Part shown: piece by piece, positions 1 through 11,500 of the stretch
Numbering within the stretch: the stretch's first letter is position 1
Layout of the letters: the number at the start of each line of letters is the position of its first letter
Origin: Atherix ibis
Lineage: Eukaryota > Arthropoda > Insecta > Diptera > Athericidae
Direction: 5' to 3'
DNA length: 64,000 nt
Assembly (NCBI GenBank): GCA_958298945.1
Contig: OY282605.1
Span: 31,660,811 to 31,724,810, forward strand
Position numbers and translations under genes: made by a program
The notes under the pieces: model-generated
Seen by the model: the letters and a program-made list of their open reading frames with translations, nothing else
Databases searched by the model: none
Told to the model about the DNA's origin: nothing

Positions 1-493
1 TGTTGTGAATTTTATATTCGTAATTTTGCATTTACGAATATTTATGAGCATATCTCAACCCGTTTACATTTCGATGGAAAACCAATTTTTGAATTTTTCT
101 TAATACTTCTTGCACTTTCGAAAAGCACTTTGTATCATTTAATATAATATTTATAGTCAAAATCTATATCCACTATGATAAAAATTTAAATTTTATAAAC
201 AAACCAAAAATAGGGGAAAAAAACCAATAATTTTTCTGTTTATGATGACTTGCCAAGATTTTCCATCATACAAATTTATACAAAAACAATTTCGATAATA
301 AATATTTTTATTTAATAGAATATGGGAAATTTTTAAGATTTTTACATTTTTATTAATGTCGAAAACAATGGAACAATTGTGGTAGGAAATTATGAAAATA
401 AAGCTGTCCCATAAGCAAATGAACAGTCGATTTTCTGTCGCCAGACTCTATGTACAAGCACATGGACTTATTCGCATATTGCCAATGTGATGA

Positions 494-1084
494 CCATTAA
501 TAAATTTCAACTTTAAGATTAAGACAGTTCCACCCAAAGGAGTGCACGTATTTTCAATAGCATATTTCCAAAGCCATAATGGGTACTGTCCTTTTATAAC
601 TGCTCTTATAAAGGACAATATCGTTGATGATGATATGATGTTAGAATTAATTGCAGCAATACCGATTATTCCTAGAATTATGGCAATTTGCTCTACAACA
701 AAGTCAATTTCATACGTTATGGCCATGGCATATCGAATTAAGTTGATTTGTGAAGTAAGAACAATGAAATTTTATAAAACGCACTCAGTTGTGATTAAAG
801 CGGTTCGGCGTGTGTACTCGTATGTATCGTATGTAATTATTGCTCATATTAGAACGTACAAAGTTCCACTTCCGGAATGGGGATGGGTGAAAACTTTAGC
901 ACATTCAAGCTATTTTGTGATAGGAAATGAAAATCTCGACTATATGTCGCCCAAGGAAATCTGTTGGCTGCACATTAATTGTCGTTCTGAGTCTTGTGTT
1001 GACTATACTCACCTTAAATTGTATTCAAGTCTCAGAGAATTCCGTGAATTATTGCATTTAAATTGCGTTATTTCAATAGAATAA
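494..1084 (+). CDS. Uncharacterised open frame, about 197 codons
   Basis: Open from 494 (after TGA at 491-493) to the TAA at 1082-1084, unusually long for DNA this AT-rich, where about one codon in 15 should be a stop. There is no good ATG near its beginning; the first strong candidate starts are internal (MMLELIAAIPIIPRIMAICS). Part of the product is hydrophobic, followed by WGWVKTLAHSSYFVIGNENL and a Cys-containing tail. A hydrophobic minus-strand frame overlaps at 448-770, with a good minus-strand donor (AAG/GTGAGT) near 1014, so the true coding strand is unsure. No family recognised. It may be an exon, a decayed receptor-like gene, or chance. Confidence 0.3.
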   Translation, partial: PLINFNFKIKTVPPKGVHVFSIAYFQSHNGYCPFITALIKDNIVDDDMMLELIAAIPIIPRIMAICSTTKSISYVMAMAYRIKLICEVRTMKFYKTHSVVIKAVRRVYSYVSYVIIAHIRTYKVPLPEWGWVKTLAHSSYFVIGNENLDYMSPKEICWLHINCRSESCVDYTHLKLYSSLREFRELLHLNCVISIE

Positions 1085-1374
1085 AGAGAAATAATTATTC
1101 CTATTCGTATGGAAAAGTTATCTCATAAAAACTATTTAGTAAAAGATGTTGCCAATTTTAAACTCTTTAAATTTAAATAATTAAATTATAGACAAAAATC
1201 TAAATTCAATATAAATGAAGGGTTATCCAATTTATTATTATATTTGGAAAATAATGTTAAATAAAACAATTAAAATTTTAAATTTTAATTGTCAAAATTC
1301 ATTATATTTCTTATACTTTGCCATTATGCATGCAATATAACATAATTCAAATGGTTGCCACTAGATTTTTTTGC

Positions 1375-1573
1375 AGACCGTATAAAAAAAATGTATCGTG
1401 TTGTGAGATTTGTGCGCCATATTGTTGTAATTACACGTGGTCTAGTTGAAAGCATATTTGTAGGAAAAAAATTCGATAATTATAAGATCACAGCGCTCAG
1501 AATTGATGATAACAGACACTTCGTCTTCATTTTCAAAGAAATACTGGACAAGAACCTATTCAGATTAAAATGA
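1375..1573 (+). CDS. Possible 3' exon or remnant, unidentified
   Basis: A plus-strand frame follows an acceptor-like sequence (TTTTTTTGCAG ending near 1374). It encodes RIKKMYRVVRFVRHIVVITR, then GLVESIFVGKKFDNYKITAL, and ends at TGA 1571-1573. It could belong with the open frame at 494-1084, about 290 bp upstream, but no joining donor was identified. No domain recognised. Confidence 0.2.
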
Positions 1574-1805
1574 TTTTCGTGAATTCAATGGCTACGGTTT
1601 TCGTAGTCACTTGTAAGTTTCCAGAGCCTCATAAATGGCAATTTGGCTTGAAATAAGGTTAATCGTCAAATATTTTTTTCGGAAAATCAACATCCAAAGT
1701 CTCTTATGCCAGCATCAAATCTTCCACGCATTCCATGGTCGGCAGGCTTCAAATCTTGCATATTTTGAACTTTATTTAAATGGAGATGTAAGTACCAATG
1801 CAAAA

Positions 1806-2890
1806 TGTGCCGTAAGATAACCTCAAATGAACCGTAAGACAATCTCAAATGAACCGTAAGGCAACCCCAAATAAACCGTAAGACAACCTCAAATGAAACG
1901 AGGGACAACCCAAATGAACCATGAGACAACCTCAAATAAACCGTAAGACAACCCGAAATGAACCATGAGGCAACCCAAAAGGAACCGTAAGAGAACCCCA
2001 AATAAACTGTAAGACAAAGCAAAATAAGCTTGAAAACAACCACAAATGAACCGTAAGACAACCCCAACTGAACCATAAGACAACCCCAAAATAACAGTAA
2101 AACAACCGCAAATGAACCGTAAGACAGCACCAAATGAACCGTAAGACAACACGAAATAGACCGTAAGACAACCCCAAATTAACGGGAAAACAACTCGCAA
2201 TAAACCGTAAGACAGCCTGAAATGAACCGAAGGACAACCCCAAATGAACCGTAAGAGAACCCCAAATAAACTGTAATACAACCCGAAATGAACCATGAGG
2301 AAACCCAAAATAAACCGTAAAAGAACCCCAAATGAACCGTAAGACAATCTCAAATGAACCGTAAGACAACCCCAAATAAACAGTAAGACAACCTCAAATG
2401 AAACGAGGGACAACCCAAAATGAACCCTAAGAAAACCCAAAATGAACCGAAAGATAACCGCAAATGGACCGTACGACAACCCAAAATGAACCGTAATTTC
2501 ATTCGAAATAAACCGTAAGTTTATCCGAAACGAACCGTAAGACAACTTGAAATGAACCGCAAGAGAACTCCAAATGAACCGTAAGTTTATTCGAAATTAA
2601 CCGTAAGGACAACCCCAAATGAACCGTAAGACAATCCGAAATTAACCGTAAGACAACCCCAAGTGAACCGTATGACATCCTTAAATGAACCGTAAGAGAA
2701 CCCCAAATGAACCGTACGACAACCAAAAATGAACCATAAGGATAACCCGATATAAACTGCATGCCAACTCCCATTAAACTGTAAGACAACCCCAAAATAA
2801 CCGTAAGGACAACCCCAAATGAACCGTAAGACAACCCAAAAATAACCGTAAGACAACCGCAAATGAATCGTAAGAAAATCCCAAAAAACA
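1806..2890. repeat. 22-bp minisatellite, about 49 units
   Basis: Imperfect head-to-tail array. The plus-strand consensus unit is AAATGAACCGTAAGACAACC plus CC (22 bp). Units differ by point changes and occasional one-base insertions, for example GTAAGGACAACC near 2607 and 2808. Since 22 is not a multiple of three, the three minus-strand frames rotate through one 22-residue period (GVVLRFIWGCLTVHLGLSYG plus SF). Few stops occur, so minus-strand frames of up to 218 codons arise with no gene needed. Confidence 0.95.
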
Positions 2891-4290
2891 ATTCCAAATC
2901 GATAAATTTGCTAAGAAAACTCCAAAAAGCAACCCCAAATCGATTATTTTGTCTTCGGCCGCACTTTTAAGAAAACCCGCAATATTTTCAGTAGAGCGTA
3001 TGTTGCGATGATCCCTAACAGGCCTAGCACATCCCTAACATATCCTTAAATTTTATTAGTTTTAGCAATTGTTCGCTCGGTAAAACGATTATGACGGTTA
3101 CAATCACCTCTTAAAGCACGAAGGAAAGCAACAGCAGAATTACTAAATTTGTAGAAAAATTTCATAATTTTAACGTCATAATAGAAAATGGCAAGTCTTC
3201 CTTTTTTTTAGTATTATTAAAAAGTGTTTATTATGCAAATTAAAAGTTTATTATTAGTTAATTTAAGCTCCTCACTTTTTGTATTGATTTTTAAGTGTAC
3301 GCATTAACAACTTCTATGAGTACAAAATAATAAAATTAATTTGCAACCAAGTGAAATCTTTATTTCTTTTTATCTGAATTTAATAATTTGTTGATAAACT
3401 TCAAAATTAGTAGTTTAATTATGTCCAATATGATAAAAGTCAAATTTTTATGAACTTTAGAGAAATTAACTAAATAAGCTTGAGTTCAACTTGGCTGTGG
3501 TCACATCTGATTATGATAATTTTTGTTCTCAGAAGCAGCAAAATAAAAACAAATTTGTGATAATAGAAAAGTTGACAATATTTTATAGACAAAGTTTGTT
3601 GAATTAATTAAAAGCTATTTTATTTAGTTTTTGTATTTCAATATTACTTTAGGTAAATTTAAAGTGGCGCGGCATTGTTAGAGTGAAATTGTGCCGACAA
3701 CCAAAAGTCATTTTTGTCCAATTTATTTTTATGTTTTCGTTATGAACATTTTTGTATAAGAAAAACACGAAAGAAAAATTAATGAAAGAATATTTAAATA
3801 CTTACGAGGATTGCTGAAATTTTATTGAGCGTTATTTGAACACATTATATTTGCAAATCTCAAGTGTATTTCGGATCTTTTACAATATTTACAAATTAGA
3901 CAATTTTTGATGATGATTAAGCCAAGTTTTATGCGACAACGAAAAATTAACTACGAATTCATAAAGCAGTGAATTTCTATTTCTGTAATTTGACTTACTT
4001 GTTAATTCAATTATTATCAAAAATATTCACTGAAACAAAATTATTTTTCGGGATTCATTCATTCGCTAAAAGCGATTGTTTTCATTTATTTTCTGGATGA
4101 CAAATTTTTATTTATCAAAAAAAAAACCTTTTTAATAGAATTAATATTTGCTAAAATTTATTATTAATAATTATAAAAAAATTCCGGAATTTTGTTCATG
4201 GGATTGCACGAGCGTAGCTTATTTTGAACATTAAAGCACAGACAAAAAGATACTAAATAGCGAAAATCGCAGAAATCGTGACGCCAAACT
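2891..4290. other. AT-rich region without recognised genes
   Basis: Directly after the minisatellite are two related short blocks around 2894 and 2937 (both containing CCAAATCGAT), which look like decayed array flank. Beyond this nothing codes convincingly on either strand. Confidence 0.4.
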
Positions 4291-4291
4291 T

Positions 4292-4413
4292 GTTGAGGCT
4301 GACTAAAAAATTTAAAACTAGGTCAATTTAAAATTGAGGCTGTTTATCTCATTGAGGCTAACCAACAAATTTAACACTAGGTCAATTTAAAATTGAGGTT
4401 TGTTTACCTACAA
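4292..4413. repeat. Tandem duplication, about 61-bp unit, two copies
   Basis: Two adjacent copies starting near 4292 and 4352. Both contain the core CTAGGTCAATTTAAAATTGA and an upstream TTGAGGCT. They differ by a few substitutions. Confidence 0.8.
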
Positions 4414-4576
4414 CAAGGGACTTGGTGTATGTGAACGGCAAAAATTGCAGCTTCTTTTATCAATGAGGAAATTAGGGGTAACCCGCTTCATTGATAGAAG
4501 GAGTAGAAATTAAAGTCCAATTTTTGAAAGAAAAATATGAAATTGACCAGAAATTGATACATTTTAGTTGAAAGGT

Positions 4577-4870
4577 TTAGATGCACCTAAAAAAATAAAA
4601 TTTTATATAGTGTATGCGAAACTTCACGCAAGAGAGAAATGACTCATGTAGTAATTGAATTTTTTCCGGAGCTGTATGGTAGGTGCTACAATCTTCTTCA
4701 AAGCATACGTTGTTCACATCCATATCTTGCAATTTAAGCACAAAAAACTGGATTATCATGCCGCGATAGCGAGTAACATTAATTGTTATTGGCTGACGAG
4801 CTGCATTTTCAAAGAAGAATGGTCCGATGATGTCTACAGCGTAAAAATCTGCACCAAACGTTGCGGATGC
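4577..4870 (-). mobile_element. Tc1/mariner-type transposase fragment
   Basis: On the minus strand the frame reads FGADFYAVDIIGPFFFENAA, then a helix and IIQFFVLKLQDMDVNNVCFE followed by YHTAPEKIQLLHE. This matches the middle of transposases of the IS630-Tc1-mariner superfamily around the second catalytic Asp block (usual pattern WFQQDGATCHTA). Here the Gln-Asp-Gly positions are replaced by EEDCST, so the active site is damaged. No ends are recognisable. Confidence 0.6.
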
Positions 4871-4948
4871 ATTTGTTTCTCAACATTCACTCGTGTGAAA
4901 CAATGCATTTGTTTCTCAACATTCACTCGAATGTTTCTCAACATTCAC
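4867..4948. repeat. Short tandem duplication, 36-bp period
   Basis: The block TTTGTTTCTCAACATTCACT occurs at 4872 and 4908, and its last 15 bases again near 4934. The array extends the transposon remnant beside it and probably arose by slippage. Confidence 0.85.
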
Positions 4949-5242
4949 GAACTCCATTCGCAGTAGGCTTTAGTTTTTTAGGCAAATTTTTCGTGAAAAT
5001 ACACTGTAGACAGCTTCCCGAAAAGTCAATTTATGACCATGGTGCCGGATTGATGTTCCAGGACTATTAGCCACACTACTCCGATGTTTTGTGCTGAACG
5101 ACTTATTGAAGAACGGCAAAAGCGTTTATTAAGATCACTAATTGATCCAGTTTCCCTAAATTTTTTAATTTGTCTATTCACAATTGATAAAGTCAAATCA
5201 CAATTCCGACCATATTATGTGCAAAAATTGGGAACTAAAAGG

Positions 5243-6465
5243 GGTGAGTGAGCGTATTAAGCTACCATGGGCACACCATACTTTTTTTATGAGTTTGACA
5301 TCTGTCAACATTAATCAGTGCACATTGTCAGCAATTTCGTACAACAACATACATTTTTCCTTTGGTAATCATGTCTAGTTTTGTGCCAGAAAAAGAGTAT
5401 ATGCGGGAAGCTCTGATTTTCTGCTTTAATTTGAAGAAATCGGCTGCCGAATCGCATCGAATGCCTATGGAGGCCTATGGTGACAGTTCTTTATCGGAAA
5501 CAACGTGTCGAGATTGGTTTCGTCGGTTCAAAGATGTCAATTTTGACTTGTGGGACAAGAAGTGTGAAAATCGGCCTAGAAAGGTTGAAGACCATCAATT
5601 GCAGGCTCTTTTGGACGAAGACGATACCCAATCGCACTAAATGCTCGCGGAGCAATTCGGTGTTACTCAACCAGCCATTTACATGCGTCTGCGTGCCATG
5701 GGGAAGATTGACAAGATCGGAAAATGGATGCCGCATGATTTGAATAATAGGCAGATGGAGCGACGTCAAAACACATGCGAAATCTTGCTCGCCAGACAAA
5801 AAAGAAAGTCGTTCCTCCATCGGATTGTGACAAGCGATGAAAAGTGGATATACTGCTATTTCGACAATCCTAAACGCAAGAAATCGTGGGTTGATCCCGG
5901 CCAACCATCAACATCTTCTCCAAGACCAAATTGCTTCAGACGGAAGACGATGCTGTGCGTTTGGTGGGATCAGCAGAGTATCGTCTACTATGAGATGTTG
6001 AAACCTGATGAAACTGTCAATGCCCACCGCTACCACCAACAACTGACCAAATTGCACCGTGCTCTGCGTGAAAAAAGATTTTCCTCCACGTCAACGTACC
6101 ATCGCACACGCCAAAAATGGTCCGAAACTAGTTGGAGACATTCAACTGGGAGTTGCTTCCCCACCCCGATTATTCACCTGACCGACTACCTGGCCCCTTC
6201 CGACTACCACCTGTTTTCGTCGATTGGCCATGCGCTCGCTCAGCAGCAATTCGATTCTTACGAAGACGTCCGAAAATGGCTTGATGAGTGGTTTGCCTCG
6301 GAAGAGAATGATTTTTTTGGCGTGGTATCCACCAATTGCCCGATAGATGGGAAAATGTGTAGCTAGCGAGGGCAAGTACTTTGAATAAATTTGTTTTTGC
6401 TTTCTATGAAAAAAACATGTGTTTTTTTTGACTAAAAAACAGCGGATTTAAGTTTATACACCTGG
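5243..6465 (+). mobile_element. Mos1-like (mauritiana) mariner, 5'-truncated and broken
   Basis: The transposase frame starts at ATG 5371 (SSFVPEKEYMREALIFCFNL) and carries the HTH region, the first catalytic block HRIVTSDEKWIY and CVWWDQQSIVYYEML. It is interrupted by TAA at 5638-5640, a frameshift and loss near 6077 (after LREKRF) that removes the second catalytic Asp block, and another frameshift near 6320. The 3' inverted terminal repeat (ending ACACCTGG at 6465) with flanking TA is present; the 5' repeat is not recognisable. The second copy at 46510-47816 has both ends. Confidence 0.88.
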
Positions 6466-6467
6466 TA

Positions 6468-8364
6468 TATCTGCCAAACCTTCATTATTTTTAAAATATT
6501 GCTCAACAATGAAAACGCGTTCATTTTTAATAAACCTGAGCTGTAAGGTCAATCACGCTGCCTTTTTTTTCGTTGGCAACATTTTACCGCCCAAATGGCG
6601 CAAAATTCCAAATCTTGCGCGGAATTTTGGGACACCCACTACTTACCATCCATTGGTGCTCATTTTCGGATATTCGAGTTAAAAGTCAACAGCTTTTTCA
6701 ACCAAAAATCTTCCTGCAACTACCACCAATAAATATGTCAATTAAAATGTTTTAAGAGTTCGGAAAAATTATATGCTTGTAATTCTTGTTTCGGCCGCGA
6801 ATTTTAATTTTCCTCAGCACTAAATTGCTTCCCTCATTGGTGTATCACTGCTAAAAGCTTTATCCATTCCAAAAAAAAATTCTATAATTTGCTTCCAAAA
6901 ATCAAAAACAATTACTTTTTTTTTTATAAAAAAATCTTTATTCACACTTTTTTTCATTTAGTCTATATTCGAAAAATTAAGATAAAATAAAATATTGAAC
7001 ATAACATGTCATAATATATGGCTTATTTTTTACATATGTATAAGAATTACTTAAAAAACTAATTATTTTAATTAAAAGGAAATTACATAAAAGTACATAC
7101 ATCTTAAAAGAGAAACGGTTTTTTTTTTACAATCTATGAGAACGAGAACGAGGATATACTAAATAAGACAACAAAGAAAATAATATTTTTCTTGCAATAA
7201 GTGTAAATATAAATTAACATCAAGAAACGTTATTAGATATAATAAAAATTAAAAGAATTTCTACTTAATTAATTAATTATAATTACATTTATAATTAAAT
7301 ACAATAAAATAGTAATATTAAAAAATATATAAATCAAATGAAGTAAAAACTTAAAATTTTATTTCTTAAAAATCTCTTATCAATCAAGGACATTCACTTA
7401 ATATTAATAGTTCCTATTCTATTCATGATATTTCGTGAAAAAAATGTTCTTTATTTATAAATCTTTGTAGTCTTTGGAGATGATTGGATTATGTTCATAT
7501 CAGGAAATTTGTTCTGTTTTTTATTTTGTATAGTTTTTTTTTCAAAGGCACTGAAAAGAGGTCCTTACCATAATTGTTTTCATTATTAGTATTATTACAA
7601 TGATTTTTTTTTTGCTATAGTTTCGACTATGTTGAATATAATTATTTCTAATGTGATTTATAAATTGAAAAGAAGAAAAAAATATATTAGAAAAGAGAGC
7701 AGCTGTCCGTTCGGTCGAATTAATTGTATGGCAATATTATTGGCTCGTCTATTATCTGACTAGCTTAACAGTATGAAAATTAAATTAAATAATAAAAAAT
7801 ACATGCAACTATGACCACACCAACCATCCATTCCTCGTCATTATCATACATTTTGTCATTATCCTAATAGTGGGTCACAAGAAAATAATCTTAAATCTTA
7901 TAAAATATTTATAATGGCTTCAACTACGTATGAATTTTCTTCTTAAAATATTCCTTAAACAAAAACATGTACACATACATTGATAGATACATATACATCG
8001 ACTAAGTCTACTATCAGAAATCTGAAAATTTACAAAAAGACAAAAAATACTAACTTTAAAAAAATTGACAGCAGTTTCGAGGAATTGAGCATTTTTGTCC
8101 TTTATTCTTCTTTTTCTTCTTGATTTCCTATTTTGCTTTTGTGGCACTAAACTAACTCTTACAGTTAACATATTTCCGCCTAAATACTCTTAACTTAACT
8201 AAAATACTGAGTGTCAAGTGATTTGCAATACGAATTTGTCATTTCAGATAAATAATTTTTTGTTTTTATATTCTAAACACTATAACTAACCGTATTACGA
8301 ATAAGCGCGGTAACAAAATTGTGTGTGTTGGTACTATTTATGAGCGCCGTTCAGGACTCTAACG
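6468..8364 (-). other. AT-rich region, probably Plp 3' UTR and intergenic
   Basis: No supported gene. The stretch downstream of the Plp stop is very AT-rich and contains several minus-strand AATAAA hexamers, for example near 8101, 7450 and 6945, any of which could end the Plp mRNA. The actual cleavage site cannot be chosen from sequence alone. Confidence 0.4.
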
Positions 8365-8533
8365 CTATGTTATCAAACGATAGGAATCGAGCGGATTATT
8401 CAGACGATTTGAATTATTGGATTGAGCATTATCACGGCACGGTGGTGAGGTGGATGTCGTCGTTGTGACAATATCGTCATCGGTTATGGGATGTTGTTGA
8501 CGCCACACGCTGGAATCAATTAATGTTGGTCGT
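8365..8533 (-). CDS. Plp: Plp exon Q: C-terminal tail and TAG stop
   Basis: 169 nt up to and including the TAG. Joined to exon P it reads K-RPTLIDSSVWRQQHPITDD, then a Thr/Ser-rich and Asn-rich tail ending LDSYRLIT. The acceptor TTTCTGCAG is strong and the joined frame is open. The tail is polar and probably disordered. Intron retention at 8790 would instead end the protein at AAG-TGA. Confidence 0.75.
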
Positions 8534-11500
8534 CTGCAGAAATTGGGAATAAAAAAAAGAACGTCAATGATAGACAAATTTCAAAAAAAAATTTTTTAAA
8601 TAATCATTCATAAGCGGTTTGTAAAATACGAAAATGCACGCTCATATAAGAAGTGCTCAGTGTAAAAAGTGTGACAAAACGAACAAGAGTAGTCCTGCTC
8701 AATCATGTGCTATAAGCCTTTCTGTCCACTAACCGCACAACGCCATCTACTTACATGAGTGTGCGTTTCCGTACTCGAATTGATACTCACTTGGGTATCG
8801 CTGTCGTAAAATTATATATCGACTTTGATGCTAATTTTTTCCCAGTTTGCCAACGTTTTACAATAAATTTCATACGCTGTATTGCTACGGCAACAAGTGC
8901 CACTGACCTGTAAATAGAAAAGATAAAAGCAAAAAAATGTTAGTGACCATAAGCACTATCGAAAATCATTAACTTGCAGCTTACTTGAACGATCTGCGTT
9001 CTGGCTTCTTTGGATGGTTTGCATTTATCAGACTGAGCGCTTTGGCTTCACTTTCTTGGTACGCCTGCAGAACGATAAGCAGATAACGTTTTTGATGTAC
9101 GAGCGCTTTGCGGTGGCTTTCCACTTTTAAGTACTTTCCGAAGAGGTGCAGAGCGCGCTCTTCCATCTCGCTAAGCTTCTCGCTCAGAAGCGGGCCATTG
9201 TGCTGGTTTCGGGATTCCAAGTCGTCGCATTTTTTCTGCAGCGCCTTCCGTTCCTCTGTTAGATACTGGAGTGTCTCGGCCATTTGTCGATTCTCCTTAG
9301 TATTCTCGGAGAGCAGTGTGTTCATTTCTCTTAGTTTTTGTATAAACTGTTCCGGCAATGAGGTATCGCCGTTGGAATTGGCCAGTGCTTCGGCTAATTT
9401 TGTTTCGCGTTGTGCACCCCGCTCGATGTCACCTCTCAAAGTCGTAATAATGGTGTTCTGATGATCACGTTCCTTTTCCAAGCAGCTGATATTCAGTTTA
9501 AGCTCCTCAATTTCTAGAACATGATTTGTCTTCTCTTGTCTTTCCCGGCCGCGATACTGAGCTCGTTTCGTCTCTGTATCCTGTAACGCTGCAATTCGAG
9601 CCTCCAGACTTTCGATTTCCCGTGCTGAGAGGTGTACGCGTTCCTGTAGATGTTCCACTTCCATTTCGGCTGTTTCTTTATCACGGAGTAATTTGTTCAT
9701 TTCACGTTTTAACTTGTCACTGTAGTCTATGCGTTCATTTAATTCCGTTTCAAAGCGTTTCTTCTCTCGCTCCAAAACTTGCTGCAAATCTGCAATACGT
9801 TCCCTTTCCCGATCGTTTTGGGAAGTTAGCAGTTTGATTTCGCTCTTGAACCGTTCTATCGCATCCAATTCATCGTCACTACTTCTTGGCGACTTTCGTG
9901 GTGAGTTTATAGGTGATCTTAGCATCATACTAGACTTCCGAGAATCTGCTCGTTGCAAAATGGACAACTGCGCTAATAGTTTTTCGCATTTACTACGCTC
10001 ATTGTCGAGAACTTTGTGAAGTTCTTCTTCTTTCTCTACTGCAGCCTCTAGCCTACAACGCATCGCTTCTATTATATTAGCGTCCTGTTGCTGAATATCG
10101 ATTGACTGTAGCTTCTCTTTTTCCAGTAAGCTCTGCACTTCCGCTAGCTTATCCTTTTCAGCCGCCAATTCCGCTTTCAGCGCCTCTAGTTGGTTCGTCA
10201 GTTCACTAAGTCTACTGCTGTCACCGGCAATTAGTCTAACGCTCTCCAATTTAAGCGGAAATTCAATATTGTTCGCTCTTTCACTTTCGATTGCCTTCCG
10301 AATACTCGAGTCTAATTGGGCCGACAAATTCAGTTCTTTCTCGAGTTGCTCTGCCATTTCTTCCAACGAGAACGGCTTCGAGTCATCACATAAAGCCATC
10401 CCGAGTCTTTCAACTTCCTCAAGTAGGTCCATATTGCTCTGTTCAGGACTTAAATTTCCTTCGATTTCTTCATCACGTCTTTGGCGATGTTCACTTTCTC
10501 CTGTAAACGCCCCGTAACTAGTACTTGGTATTGAGTGGTCAGTCTGGTTGCATTCACGACTTTTAAAATCATCTTTTAGTTTTTTAACTTCTTCTTCTAG
10601 GCCGATAAGGTCGAGCATGCATTTCTCATAGAGAACAGCCTTCTGTGTGAGTTCAGTCTTAGCCATATCCAACTCATTGCGAACTGAAAAAAGTTTTACT
10701 GCGTTATCCTTAATTTGCAGTTCTTCAATTTCATTATGCAGTTGGGTAATTTTCTCTAAATGTAATTTTTCATTTTGCTGGTAGTTTAGGAGGTTTTTCT
10801 CATGCTTGGAGAGTAACTCATCCTTTTCTTGTATGATCTTGTTGAAAATTTCAATCTGCTTCGTCAAACTATCATATTTGTCGTTAGTGGTATCGGTCAC
10901 CTTCTTTGATAATGATGAGTTCTCAGCCGTAAGACCATCGACCTTAGCTCGAAGTTCATTAACCTCTTCCAGATGATCTTTTAATTCTGCTTGGAGGAGA
11001 GCGATTTCCTTTTTATTCTGTATAAACTCTATTTCAAACTGCGTCAATTGATCACATTTCTCTTGCAGTTCGGCCTCAATTTTGTTGAACTGCTCAAGAT
11101 GACCATGCAAATCGTTAACTTCCTGTTCAAGCTTTTGCTTATCTAACGCCAATTCTGCATTAAGTTTGTTTTGTTCTGCCAGATCAAAGCTTAGTCGATT
11201 AATTACGGCATTTTTCTCATTCTCAATACTCTCCAGCGACATTTTCAAACTCTCCACTTTCCCCTCAGATGCTTCCAACTGTGTCTTAAGGTCAATTATT
11301 TCATCTTTGGGGGAAATTTCTTGTACGAGTGGTGTTGATTTTTTCATTTTCGAATCGTCAGCAAAATCAGAAAAGTTAATTTTTCGCGGGATAAATGTCG
11401 GAGTTGTTGTATGACCTTCACCCTTCGAATCACTTTGGAAGAATTTCGAACTTTCCAATGTGTTTAACATTGGAGGCGGACCACTAGCGAAAAATGCTGA

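Noticed and set aside
1687..2897. Minus-strand frames of 91-218 codons over the minisatellite
   Set aside because: All come from the same 22-bp repeat read in rotating frames; no start context, splice signals or domain.
9108..10517. Plus-strand frames opposite the large Plp exon
   Set aside because: Antisense shadows of the coiled-coil coding exon; composition follows the reverse of Plp codons.
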